The notes under the pieces: generated by a model | Database searches by the model: none | The model's input: only the letters and a program-made list of their open reading frames with translations | Told to the model about the DNA's origin: nothing | Made by a program: the position numbers and the translations under genes | Origin: Paramacrobiotus metropolitanus | Taxonomy: Eukaryota > Tardigrada > Eutardigrada > Parachela > Macrobiotidae | Reading direction: 5' to 3' | Assembly: GCF_019649055.1 (NCBI RefSeq) | Contig: NW_026570482.1 | Span: 1-64,000 of the forward strand | Length of the DNA stretch: 64,000 nucleotides | Shown: in pieces, positions 32,516 through 44,151 of the stretch | How positions within the stretch are numbered: the stretch's first letter is position 1 | How the letters are laid out: each line of letters starts with the position of its first letter

Positions 32516-34333
32516 ATGGATGAATTATCCATTCAAAATTCGGAACTTGTCATTCATTTTGAGTGCGCCGTGTGTGGAGACTATGCTACTCCACCGATTA
32601 TGCAGGTAAGCGACAATTTGTTTCTAATTATTTTAAGCATATTGAAGCCGTATTCACATTTGATAGTGCTTAAACGGACACATATTCTGCACCCCTTGTA
32701 CCTCTCGCCTAAACAACTCTTGTGGAATGTGTAAAGAAGCACCAGGTTAGTGAAAACCTGAGCGTAATAATCGCAATTACAATAACTACTATCGATAACA
32801 TTATAACCGTTATCGATGACACCCTATGTAAAAAAGTTTTTTATCGTTAAAAATTTCAAATATCTTGCAGTTTTATTTATTGTAGTTATTGCAAGAAACC
32901 TCGTCTTAGGCAGACTAGCCGACCAGGTAATGTTGCCTTGTCGCTACCGAAGAGACGGGTGCTTGGAGAATTTCAAGGCATCCCAGAGGGATCAGCACCA
33001 GCTGCAATGCGTATTCCAGCCTTACGTCTGTGTGTTCCCCCAGTGGTCGTGGACAGGAAAATGCACGGATTTGTTTCTTCATACAGAAGGTGCGCATGGC
33101 TTAATGAGTCGCCTAATGGCTGACACGTATCGTGTCGGGGAAGGTGCAAGGCCAGGTAATTACTATTGTTCATAGAGTAATCGCTCGAAAAAAAAGCAAT
33201 AAATCAACTTGTTATATTAACTTTGACAGGAAAGCAAACATTAGCCTTTAGCTCTCTTACCCAAATGAATTGCGGGTTCATCGTGCAGTTATTCGCATAT
33301 GGACAGGAAAACCAGACTTTTATCCTGTACGTCGAAAAAGAGCCTATCCAGAACCAGAGTCCTGATTACTACTTCGGATGTTTCATCGTGAACACACCAG
33401 ACGTAGCTGCAAAGTTCAGATACAGGTTTGTTTATTTTCATATTGAATCAATATTCATTTTAAGACCATTAACCAGGCCTTCGTTACTGGCTGAAAAATC
33501 TACAAAAATTTGTATTTTTCATGAATACAGTAGAAGCTAGGAATTTCGAGTTTTACACTGTGCTGTAACCACATGCAGCTAACCGCATCATATGACTGCT
33601 ATAAACGTTACGGTCAGTTTGTAGAAATTATGAAATCATTTTAGAAGCTTGTTCAAAATATTGACCAGCACCGTGCTGCTCGTTTATGGAAGCCCTTGCA
33701 CGCTACTAATTGTTTTGAAATCTCGTACAGCTACACTTCCGTTTTCTAGTTATTATGAACAGGTTGCTGCTCGCAGATTATTTTTGTTGTGTTAGCAATT
33801 TTACCATTGACCTTACACAAATTTTTTTTTATTAAATCACAAATTTGTAACATTTGTAAAAATTCTAGACGTGTTATTTGTAAAAATTCTAAACGTGTTC
33901 GGTTTAACTCGCTTCGCGCAATTGTCCAGTAGCGAATGAACGTAAGATGCGGACAATTCTTATAGGCTACAACTTTGTGTAATTTATTATCAAATTGCCT
34001 TCACCCAAAAGACAGAGAAAATTATTTGTTTATGATTATTCCAACTTTGTTCCGGTTTTTGGAGCACTGTGAAGGTTTTTTCTATTTATGACCGGTGACA
34101 AGGCCCTTGTAGGAATAAAACTGTTATATTTTCTTGTCAGGATCAAAGTGGCGGCCGACTCTTCCCACAACAGTGCGTCATGGGGAGGCACTCCCGTGTC
34201 CTTTCGAAATGGATTTCACCCCGCGATTAATAGAAAAAAATGCATGCGCTTGACAGAAGAGCAATTAACGCTTTGCGAAGAAAAAAATACGTTGAAAACT
34301 GTGGTGACCATATACATTTACCCAGTGGAATAA
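32516..34333 (+). CDS. SINA/SIAH-family RING E3 ubiquitin ligase, five exons, intact
   Basis: Exons 32516-32605, 32667-32745, 32886-33155, 33230-33425, 34141-34333 join in phase to 275 aa, the normal length for SIAH proteins. The RING is C3HC4: C17-AVC20, C31-LNGH35-IFC38-TPC41, C49-GMC52. The SIAH zinc finger follows (LPCRYRRDGC, DQHQLQC, PYVC, H-x4-H region). Then the substrate-binding beta domain (GFIVQLFAYG, YYFGCFIVN, KFRYR) ends in CMRLTEEQLTLCEEKNTL-KTVVTIYIYPVE. All borders are GT/AG. These enzymes tag partners for proteasomal degradation. It sits in the middle of the foldback-like insert inside the LTR element, so it may have been carried there. Intron 4 (715 bp) is the only long one. 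The third acceptor has two in-frame choices (TTGCAG at 32870, TTGTAG at 32885); I prefer the second because ARNL then follows as in SIAH. Confidence 0.88.
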
Positions 34334-35487
34334 ATTCGGTTACCACTGTGGCATTTACCCTGTGGCATTTTCCCACATTATAAGGTTTTTGTACAACCGT
34401 TTTCTTCTGCTGTATTAGTGCATTTGACACGGAAAAATAATTTAAATTTTTAGCTCAAAGACTGCTGTGGGTCGAAATTTGTTGTTTAACTAGTGCTCTG
34501 TACTGAATGAATAGTTTTACGCGGCCGGAATTTTGTTTGTTAATTACCGTAGTGCGTTAAAATAAAGATCAAAAACAGCTGGTTTTGCAATTAAATTTGT
34601 ATGCGGAAAGTTTTGTGGAAGCCAGGCTGGAAACTATGCCGGTTGACCGTCTTGAAAACTATGCAAATTGTTTCTGGCACGAAATATCCGAATTGTCTCT
34701 GTTGGAAATGCGGTCAATAAACACGAGTTAAATGATGCGTTCAAATAATATGCGATTATATTACAAAAAATGTGCTAAATTAACACTCAGTTTTTAAACC
34801 CTATGAAAATTTAATTTGCATTGTTGTGCCACCGCACCCGGGGTTTATTTTGGTCGAAACTCTATAACTGCAACGGACTACATTTTTTAGTGCACTAAAT
34901 ACCGTACAAATAAAAGTATATAAAATTTGTATTACGGTAAGTGCGTTATTTACTGGGGCACGTAGTCCACCTCCAAATTCAGAAGACCGTCATTTCTTGT
35001 TATATGGTAGTATATTACCGTAGTGCGTTTGGAAAATATTCTGATCTGCCTTGGTAAAACGGTCACGGCCAGACAAAACAACAGTTTGAAATTGAAAGTT
35101 TAACGCGAAGATTGAAACGAGCGCTTAATGTTTTGCTGAACTCTGACTTTAAATCTTCAATCACAAGACAACAACGCGCATTGTGTGATGGCGTGAATCA
35201 AGACGCAAATTCCAGTGCAAAGTGCTTACTGCAATTTGCAGTGGAATTTATAAATTGACTTGGCGCATTTAAAAGATAACGTTGATAATATATGGCTTTC
35301 GTTTTACGTGAATCACATCCTTTGAAGTTGTCGGCAACTCTGTGACACTTACAACGCGGGCAGATGCGAGTGAATATATACGAGGCCAAAACATTCGGCT
35401 AGTCCGGTTTGCAAATGCAAGTTGAATTTGTGTAAACACAGTTAGGACTGCATCAATATCTTACACTTCTTAAATTATAAAACTGAA
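34334..35487. other. Inside insert, intergenic; promoter candidate at its end
   Basis: No exon seen. TTACCGTAGTGCGTT occurs twice in direct orientation (about 34545 and 35021), perhaps an old element. GAATATATACGAGG at 35372 is a TATA-like site about 115 bp before the small gene at 35488. Confidence 0.35.
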
Positions 35488-35793
35488 ATGGGTGAAGACA
35501 ATCGTGCTGATATTTCGCTGGATTTGGTGACCTTTAGCAGATTATTCCCTCGGGTGACTGGGGTGTTCATTATAAATCCCCAATCGGGATTCGACGACTT
35601 TGTTCCAATTGCAGCGCCACAACCCGGAATTCCAAACCAGCATCTTTTGCCTGTTCCTTCCATCCCCGCTCCAGGATTGGAATTTAATTTCGGTGTTCCC
35701 AGATTCAGTAAGTGTGGAAGAAGTTCCGACGTAAACGTAAAACTTCCTAAAAGCATACAACTGGTCGCGGGCTTTTCTGCAGGAAATCACTAA
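35488..35793 (+). CDS. Small two-exon gene of unknown function
   Basis: ATG 35488 follows a TATA-like site. A strong donor (TTCA|GTAAGT at 35708) and acceptor (CTTTTCTGCAG at 35782) define a 75-bp intron. Splicing gives a 76-residue protein that starts MGEDNRADISLDLVTFSRLF and is Pro/Phe-rich, ending VPRFRNH. No family recognised. The good splice sites support a real transcript more than the protein does. Confidence 0.4.
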   Translation: MGEDNRADISLDLVTFSRLFPRVTGVFIINPQSGFDDFVPIAAPQPGIPNQHLLPVPSIPAPGLEFNFGVPRFSKCGRSSDVNVKLPKSIQLVAGFSAGNH

Positions 35794-37134
35794 GAAAATA
35801 TTACAGCGCTGATCAGGCAGTTCAAACTAAATATTAAAAAATTAATATTAAGTTAAATAATAAATATCTTCTAATAATTATTTATTTTTATTATTAATAA
35901 ATATTTTTATTAAATTAAATATTATAAATAATTTTTTAATTAAATATTTTGCTCAACCTTTCGCTTTTTTTTTCCATTTTTCGTGTGTGCTTTTTATGCA
36001 ATTCCAAAACTATCAAAACGGATATGCTTTGGTGTGTAAATAGCGATTCCAGTAATGATTTGGGGGATGGGGCGTCGAATGCGCTTAATATGCTTATTAA
36101 TGCTGGTTTAAAATTGCCCATTCATATCTTTGCGTGGGCTTTTATGAAAACTTGTGCGTGAACCAAAAAGTCAGTAAAGACCAAAAATAGAAAAACTACT
36201 ACCAGGACGGTGAGTAAAAAAGCGGTTGCAATGCAGCTAAATATTGAAGAATGGATCTCATACTAATTAAAAGCGGCGTCCGTCGCACAGAAATCGTGGC
36301 CATACAGTTAGCGTGCCGTTAGCGTGAAGGTTAACGGCACAGTTGGACTTATAAATTTTTGTAAGATATGCAGCTTTTCAGGATGCCGGTTTCTAAACAG
36401 ATCCTTTGGTTCGTTGCTAAAGACTGCATATTTGCATATCTAAATTTGTGTAATATAATGATAAAAATTCCAATCGCACTAAAACGGAGGCATTAGCCAT
36501 TGCGCTACAGCCAAGTTAGACATCGTAAAAATACTGTAAGACGCTTTGATTTTCTTACTGGCGCATTTTTAAACAGAATTTTTTGGTAGCTTCAATCCGG
36601 TTTTATTTTTTTATCGAATGGTTTTACCGAATGGTTACAACCAGTATTTACATACGTCTTTTGTCGAAGTCTGGCACTGTAAGAGCGAGTCAGCGACTCG
36701 CTTTGCTGCTTTGCTTCGCTTTGGCTTATAGTTCACGGATATAAGCACTGTTGTTTTTTGGAGACTAGCACAAAAAAACTGCACAGTGCAGCGCGGCATG
36801 TGCACGCGTATCGTATGCTTAGTTATTCAATTCGCAGCAAGGAAAGGTCAAGCTAGGCAGAACACTTGGTAGTGGCTGTTATTTACCGGGCATTATGCAG
36901 AAGAAATTATTTGGGCGTGTAAAGATGCTTCAGTTTTTGACACTTCCCAATACTGGTAACTGCTTAATGCTGGCGGCAGCAAGGCCATTCAGGAGGCACA
37001 TAGGGTTTATGTTTCAGATGTCATTTACGTCGACAACTTTATGCTTTTTTCTTCAGAGGCAGGCAACCACTCCAAAATTATACCTCAGTTTAGAAACATT
37101 AACTTTAAAATATCTTTCATGCCTTATTTTGCAG
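35794..37134. other. Inside insert, AT-rich; possible 5' exons of zinc-finger gene
   Basis: 35815-35950 is nearly pure A/T. From about 36982 to 37134 a frame reading KAIQEAHRVYVSDVIYVDNF is open into the zinc-finger gene exon, but its 5' border cannot be placed. The frame at 36895 in another phase has no support. Confidence 0.35.
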
Positions 37135-38539
37135 TTTACAGACCACCGGTTGTCCATTATAATGTCGGCGGGGTTAGCGGAATTAACTTTTTGCACCCAC
37201 CTGCGCCACTTGACCATAACGTTGGGCAACGATTCATCGGCAGCTACGTCAACCATAATCAAGGGATTATGCGCTTTCCAAGCCAAACGCAACCGCCACA
37301 CGATACTGCAAAACGGGTTGCAAAATTTTCGTCGGATCAGCAGGCAGAAGGGGCTAGAGCAAAGTTTCCGAAACGTAGGCATGAAACGAATACTACCCGT
37401 ATGGTCGCTTAAGTGAAACACTATGATAAGTGAATGGGCGATGGTCGTTTATGAAACACCCGAAATAACATTTTCCACAAAACGATTTTCGTTTGGATTT
37501 TTTCTCATACGATTAAACAAGATGTACCCTTTACAGAGTACTTGAAATTTTTAAAAAGCTTGAACCGTTTTCTTGCCTCGTAAAGAAATCAGTGACGAAA
37601 GCGTTTAGCCACGCCACGACTGCCACTGCACTACGCTCAAACATTTGCCATCACCGCCATACATGGGTGGCTGTACCATCGCCGTGTAAGAAGTTTATTT
37701 AAACCAAAATAAATTTAGTTCGAAGACACCAGCTTCAAAGAACGAAAAAAAATTCCGTTGAACATAAATTTACCTGAATTGAATTAACAGCCGCAAATGC
37801 GGTGATGGTACAGCCACCCTTGTATGGCGGTGATTGCAAATGTTTGAGCGTAGTGCAGTGGCAGTCGTGGCGTGGCTAAAACGCTTTCGTCACTGATTTC
37901 TTTACGAGACATTTGCAAGAAAACGGTTCAAGCTTTTTTAAAAATTTCAAGTACTCTGTAAAGGGTACATTCTGTTTAATCGTATGAGAAAAAAATCCAA
38001 ACGAAAATCGGTTTGTGGAAAATGTTATTTCGGGTGTTTCACTTAAACGACCATCGCCCATTCACTCATCATAGTGTTTCACTTAAACGACCATACGGGT
38101 AGATAAAAATGCGAATGATTAAACAACAATTTTTCTGCAGGAGCCAAAGACGATGCTATGCAAACACCTGATATCCTAGTAATGCCTAAGATTCTAAAGA
38201 CCCACACCACTGACTCAGACCGGCCGACTGGGGGGAAATGCAATGGTTGCTGGACCGTCTGCTTCCGGACACCATGTGTGTGAGGTACGAGTATATACAA
38301 AAAATTGTTGTGTGGTATCCTTACGTATTTACGTCTTAAAACTGTTGCAGTTATGTGAGGTGTGCGGAATGAGATTCCCTACATCTTCATCATTAAGGAT
38401 TCATAAGTCGTTAGCTCATCCAGCCGAAGAAAAACTGAAGCGCTGCCGGCGTTGTGGGAGAGGGTATCTGCGCCACGATTTCTTGCAAGCCCACGAATCG
38501 AAATGCGACGCTACCGAAACGAAACCGGATATTAAATAA
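37135..38539 (+). CDS. C2H2 zinc-finger gene (3' part) with a transposon-containing intron
   Basis: Exons 37135-37398, 38141-38277, 38351-38539 keep phase (1, then 0). Exon A follows TTATTTTGCAG| and is rich in Pro/Asn/Arg (RPPVVHYNVGGVSGINFLHP). The last exon has a classical finger CEVCGMRF...H-x4-H and a C-x2-C...H-x3-C half-finger (CRRCGRGYLRHD...HESKC), so probably a nucleic-acid binding protein. Intron A (37399-38140) is almost entirely a TIR transposon whose fifth base starts the GT donor (ACTACCC|GTATGG). The acceptor TTTTTCTGCAG lies 40 bp past its other end. The donor after exon B is weak (TGT|GTGTGA). The 5' end is not resolved. Confidence 0.55.
37394..38101. mobile_element. TA-flanked TIR element forming most of an intron
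   Basis: Inverted ends TACCCGTATGGTCG / CGACCATACGGGTA, with TA at each border. The arms reach about 300 bp each and are near identical, with the word ATGGTCGTTTAAGTGAAACA present twice per arm (one copy changed). A spacer of about 130 bp separates them. No coding capacity. A Tc1/mariner-type or related target is suggested by TA only. Confidence 0.8.
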
Positions 38540-40458
38540 TCATACTGTGGATTGGAGGCAGTGCACCTGCTAGCATTGGTCATCGTCACCATTTTATGCT
38601 TCAGAACTTATTACTTTTCCTTTTTTATCCAATTTGTGCCATTTTCCGCTTTGTATACCATGTTCTACGCAGGCATTTTGTACTCAGTTTTTACGTTACT
38701 GGGCTTGGCCAATAGTACCTAACCAATTTCTCTTTGTCATACGCAGTTTCTAGTTTTAATGTTGGCGGGGGAAATTGTAATTGTGTCTGAAATTAATGTC
38801 TTTTACCTTTTTTCCATAATTATACCCCACTTTCAATTGCAAAGTTATAACCGTTCCAGGAGATTGTTTCACTTGTAAGCCTTGTGTTGATATACTGTAT
38901 ATCGTATAGGGCTCTAAATAATAAAAAATTAATTTCATCGAAACCCTATTTACATATTTTACGTTTTTCTCTCAAGATATCAAACCCTTCATACAAGGTA
39001 AGAGCACGCATCAGCTTACAATCTAGTTAATAAAGAACTTAATTTTACAGCCAGGAAAAGTAATAACGTTCACAGCATAGCGAGTATTAAAGAAATCTTT
39101 GCTTATAGTGAGAAGGGTGTAAATAGATGTTTCGGGGAAACATCTGTTTGCTTTGCTGAAATTTTCAAAACAAAGCTTGATTTTACAGACAGTTCAGGGG
39201 CGAATTTAGGGAGGGGGCACGGGGGCACGTGCCCCATCCGAAATCTTCGGAAAAGTGGGTACTTCAAAAAAGTAAAGGGGGGACTACTGCTTGAAAAAAT
39301 TTACCGGCTTTGGGAAAAACTGCAGAAATTGCTGTTTTTTATTGAATTTCTAGCGAATTTTCAGTCAAACCGTTTGTTAGCTTCGCGCTCCGCGCGAAAG
39401 TGCCTCTGTTTTGCACTTTACCGAATGTAACTCACAATCACTGCGCAAAATTTGGTTGTACAGTTCACGGTCTTCCACGAAGCGCACATTATCTGGGAAT
39501 ACATCTTATTCTTTTATTAATAAACCATGTTTCTAAAGGAGTTTTATCAGAAACTCGTAATATTTTACTATTTTTTATCGAATTTCTAGCAATCTCAGGT
39601 GGAAAAGCGTGCATCGGCTTCGCGCTCCGCGCGAAAATTTACTGTTTTTCTGAACTTTGTACATCATATTGCATTGCTGTTGTTCCGTTAAACATCCGCT
39701 GCAGAAAAATTCCAATGACGTATCTGTATCTTACTTATTTTTACAAATTTTTATATAATTTGTAGCAGTTTCTACGATGAAATCGTACGCCGAAATAGAT
39801 GAAATAGCTGTAATCAGGCGATCTACATCTCCTGTACTTCAGAACTCATGAAATTATCTACTTTCTTAGCAAAGCTTATTAAAAAAAATCTAAAATCAAG
39901 CGGCAAGCCTATGACAAAGATGACCTGTTTTGAGACCAAGCTTTACTAAAACAGACGACGAATCCATACCCACGGCGCACACATTCGCGTTTTTCGATAA
40001 TAGTGTATGAAAATTGGTAAGATTTATGTTCGGTAAGATTATTCTAGCGATTTTGTTCACTGGGAAGTCGTGGTAGCTCGGTTACTCGCTAAGTTCAAAA
40101 CACTTCGAACGTTCAATGATATACGAGGATATACGATATATTGAGAACAGTTACCAAAAAACCATTTCTTTGTTCAACAGTAATAAAGTTTAAAAATTGT
40201 GAGGAACCGTTGGAAAGCCATATATTTCTAAAAGCGGCTCGAGTAATTGTTTGCGGAGCGGTCCTAGCAAAATTACACGGTACGGTAATCTTCAAGTACT
40301 GCAAATTCTAACGTACGGTGTGGTCTGAGCATTGGGATGAGTTTGCGCTTGGTGTGGCACGAAAACACGTAAGTACACTTAACTAAAATTTATTTTTGCT
40401 TACTGTTTGTGCAAATTATTTGTTAAGTACTGCATCCATGCAAACGTTTTAACGTCAG
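38540..40458. other. Inside insert, intergenic with a hAT-like end
   Basis: CAGGGGCGAATTTAGGGAGG at 39195, followed by GGGGGCACGTGCCCC, resembles one terminus of hAT elements; I see no matching other end, so it is probably a fragment. The hairpin word TTCGCGCTCCGCGCGAA occurs at about 39384 and 39619 within it. No host exon recognised. Confidence 0.4.
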
Positions 40459-41286
40459 GTTCAAAGTGGGTTGGATCGTTTGCGGCCGAACACGATTCTG
40501 GTAGATGGCGTCGCGCCGGCACGGTTCTGGCCAAGCGAATTTAAAAACGAAGACCATGTGAGCCAGTTGTGGATCGAGACCGATCTATTAGCTAGACTCG
40601 AAAGGCACTTTAAATGCGTTCTGTACGATACAGAGCCGGAAGTTCTGTAATTTTTCGATCACACCCCCCTACCTCTGATTGGACGGCCGAGTTAAAGTGT
40701 TCTGTATCTAAAAGGAACTCTCCTGGCTCCGTTACGATACAGAACTCGCATTTCTTGCTAGGTCAAAGTTATTTTTGATGTGGATGCACAGTCCGCTGTC
40801 CGTCTAAGTCCTATTTTAATTTTTAAGTTTTGAGGATGTAAATAACGGGAGTTTAATTGTTTCTATCGAATCAACATTCCAGTTCTGCTTTGTTCACTGA
40901 TTTTAGCTGCCTCCGACTGTGCATGTTTGAATTTGTATCGTGGCAAAAAGCAACTTTGCCATAGCTGTCAGCGCGAGGAATACCTCAGCGTACTTTACAT
41001 GCAATGGCCTTTCGTTTTTTCACCAGTCGTTTGATTTCTTAACTTAACAAAACTTCAGATTGCCAGAAAAACAGAAAGGAAACTGCCACAAAATTGTTGT
41101 GAAAAATGAATAAATCGTTGACCAATTCAACTACGGTAACTGGGCGCTTTTAGAAACGGTGGTCTCGTTGCTCTGTAACGCTCTATAAGATTCAGCGCTG
41201 TACCATTGGTAGATTCACTTTTACAGAACTCCCGGCTCTGTATCTTACAGAACACATTTAAAGTCCGTTTCGAGAAGAACTATTGA
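40459..41286 (+). pseudogene. 3' exon of an unknown gene, split by a TTAA element
   Basis: After the acceptor TTTAACGTCAG| an open frame reads VQSGLDRLRPNTILVDGVAP and on to LLARLERHF, where a 644-bp element sits in a TTAA. Removing the element and one TTAA keeps the frame (KVRFEKNY, stop at 41284-41286). The open frame and restored stop suggest a genuine exon before the insertion. No family recognised. The frame also ends inside the element (stop shortly after 40640), so a truncated product is possible. Confidence 0.4.
40614..41257. mobile_element. TTAA-flanked element, second type
   Basis: Inverted ends ATGCGTTCTGTACGATACAG and, on the other strand, ATGTGTTCTGTAAGATACAG, continuing through AGCCGG(A/G)AGTTCTGTAA. 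TTAA stands at 40610-40613 and 41258-41261. The word GTTCTGTA recurs inside. No transposase. Confidence 0.7.
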
Positions 41287-43136
41287 TAGTGTCAGTCTTA
41301 AAAAATGATTTGGTTAATGAGATCCCAAAACTATGCGACGCCGCGCGTAGTACAGATCTCGTACTTATTATAAGGATTTCGAATGACGGACGGTAATATT
41401 GGACTTACCTTGAAAGCCGGTATCTATGTATCCCCAATATTCTCCGTGATCGTATCATCATGTTAATCACGCTGTACACTGGGCAGTAAGCATTTTTTCT
41501 GGTACTCTCTACGATTTCAAGGCCTGGTAATATTGTCTTCTGCCAACTGCTTTATTAAAAACAAATAGAAATCAAGTTACAAATCTGGGAAAATATGGAA
41601 TTTTTCCAGAGCAAGCTTGAATAAAACTGACCAAGCGATAACGGGTCCATAGAAATGGCGCATAAACACGTTCTGGGCGGTAAGATTGAATGAATACAAG
41701 TGTTGGTCGCGCTGGCGCTCCCAGTTGAGTTTTAGGTATGGAATTGTGATTTAAAAAGTTGGAATGTGGAAATACGTTGCTTATTTTGCTGAATTATTTC
41801 GTATAATACTATTTCACTGTTGTAATTATTGTAATCTTTATCAATTTTTATTTCAAATTTTTTTCAGACGTAGAAATGCTGAAATATCGAGGTATTGGCC
41901 CCGCTGCGCGGAGCCAGCTTTGGAAACAATTAGAAATTTTTAGAAATTTTTAAATACAGAATTCCAAATTTTTGAAGTATTTTAATAAATATTTTCAAAC
42001 AGTGCTTTGCAAATATGATATTCCGAAATGTTTAGAAATATTTGAAGGTCCTAAAATCATATCGGTGTGATTCCTTCGCGGTTAATGAAGTCCAGTACTA
42101 GGAGGAGTTACCTTGGCCCGATCAAAGGCATAAGCGCGACCGTGAACCGATCACCATTCCCGTGTATGTGCACAGTGCACCCTGGGCCACGTGACAGTAC
42201 AACACGGCTAGCCAACCAGCGAAGGCGGCACAACCTACCCAGCACCAAAATTTAAACACCCCATGCTTTTGCACTCTTTTCCGAAACTGACTTCCTGAAT
42301 TTTTGACGTTCTGACGTTTTAAATTTTTCACGTTTTAAAGTTCTACTAGCTGTAAATACAGGAACACGCATGACTGGCTTCTGTTTTTGCAACTTATAGA
42401 ACAAATTTTAAAAGAACGAAGCAGTTGCTAAGCTGATCATGCGATCCATATCTGTAAGAGCCTTAAGTTATTCTAAGGGAAATTTCTAGAAGCTTTTGGA
42501 AAGTACTGCCTAAGTACTGCGAAAACTTCAAAGATTTTTAGAAACTGTTTGCAAAGCTGAAAATTTTTCAAAACTGCAAATGAATCTCTTCTGACATGTG
42601 CCTGAATCTTTAATAAAATTATGAGCTAGAATGTATGAGTATGAAATTAGTTCAGGAATTACAAATGTAAAAAGACGTAATAGTATATAACTTTTAAGAT
42701 AAAGAAGATACGGTGAATAATAATTAAGATACGGTGAATAACTTTTAAGATAAGAAGATACGGACCCTCTTACAGGGAAATAATAAAAGCCCTGACGTAG
42801 CCAGTCTCAAACTGGAACGATAATACATCCATAAAGCTTTTTGTTACATTTTCTTGCCACTACTTTTTAGTGGTCACTACACCGTGTATACAGTAGTGTT
42901 GTGTACGTTGCTTTTCTAGCAACTACTGTTTTACTTCTTACTTCTTTCTGCTGTACTTTCTGTCACTCAACCTGCTGCGCAGTTGCTGTTGACATCATTA
43001 ATTATGTAGTATTAACTAACTATTAAAGTATTACTTATACAATACTTCACAAGTAGAAAAGCACCGCTTAAACTAAAACAAAAAAGCTACTTGCATGGTC
43101 CGAATAAAGGTTCACCAGGTTGACACTGGGTCTTAA
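41287..43136. other. Inside insert, no supported gene
   Basis: AT-rich. A short local duplication of AAGATACGGTGAATAA lies at 42705-42775. No exon or family match. Confidence 0.4.
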
Positions 43137-43806
43137 GGGAAGTGGCCCGGTACATGGTACCAAAATCGTGTACATGCACGAAATCTTTCACTCTCGCGCA
43201 CTCCCAAACCCTTTTTTCTCTTGTTTTATGACATTCTGTAGTCAGATGATTTGTATACAGGCGAGAAAACCGTTTGTGCGCAACATCGGTTCAGGTTGTA
43301 TTCTTAGAAAATTCCGAAAAGTTTAAATGCATTCAGGTGTACCAAAAGTCTCATTATGGACCGATCTCCTTCAAATTTTGCACGTAAATGCACATAACCA
43401 AGAAGAACGTTTTTACACCGATCCACTGTTCTAGCATGTTTTTCAAATTTTAAATGAATTTCAAAAAATTTAAAATTCATTTTAAAATTCGAAAAAAATC
43501 ATGGAACTCTGGATCGGTGTAAAAACGATCTTCATGGCTATGTGCATTTACTTGGAAAATTTGAAGGAGATCGGTCCATAATGAGACTTTTGGTACACCT
43601 GAATGCATTTAAACTTTTTGGAATTTTCTAAGAGCCATAACTCCCGAACCGGATGTTGCGCGCATAAACGGTTTTCTCGCCTGTGTATACAAATCATCTG
43701 ACTACAGAATGTCATAAAACAAGAGAAAAGAGGGTTTGGGAGTGCGCGAAAGTGAAAGATTTCGTGCATGTACACGATTTTGGTACCATATACCGGGCCA
43801 CTTCCC
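43137..43806. mobile_element. TTAA-flanked foldback MITE, copy C (best preserved)
   Basis: TTAA at 43133-43136 and 43807-43810. Ends GGGAAGTGGCCCGGTACATG and its complement; the two arms pair over about 300 bp each, so the single strand could fold into one long hairpin. Same family as 1658-2110 and 10941-11606. Open frames inside are products of the symmetry. Confidence 0.85.
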
Positions 43807-44151
43807 TTAAAGTCCTTCGATGATCTGTTGAAAGCACAAGAAAAGGCGGGTACGCAAATAGACAGTGCAGATTGTCGATGCGGGCATACGCACAAGACGT
43901 ACCTATGGACACCGTATTTTTCTGCATGCTTGCGCAAGAGCGATATACAAGTGGCAGTAATTATTTTATCTCATATTTAGTACTGCCATATCCTTTACTG
44001 TAAAATACTATTGATGTTACTGTGTTATTGATTTGCGTAATGCTTTCATTGGTTAAACAAACAAAGAAAAGAACTCGAAGACATCTGCAACGTTCCAAAC
44101 AACAAACCGCAAATTTTTCAAATTTTTACGCTTTCAATCGTATTAGCTGTC

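Noticed and set aside
36895-37416. 173-codon plus-strand frame at the start of the zinc-finger region
   Set aside because: Another frame fits the acceptor at 37134, the intron phases and the downstream fingers; this one reads into the transposon.
43548-43937. Minus-strand 129-codon frame over MITE copy C
   Set aside because: It covers the arm of a palindromic MITE; the same words appear on both strands.
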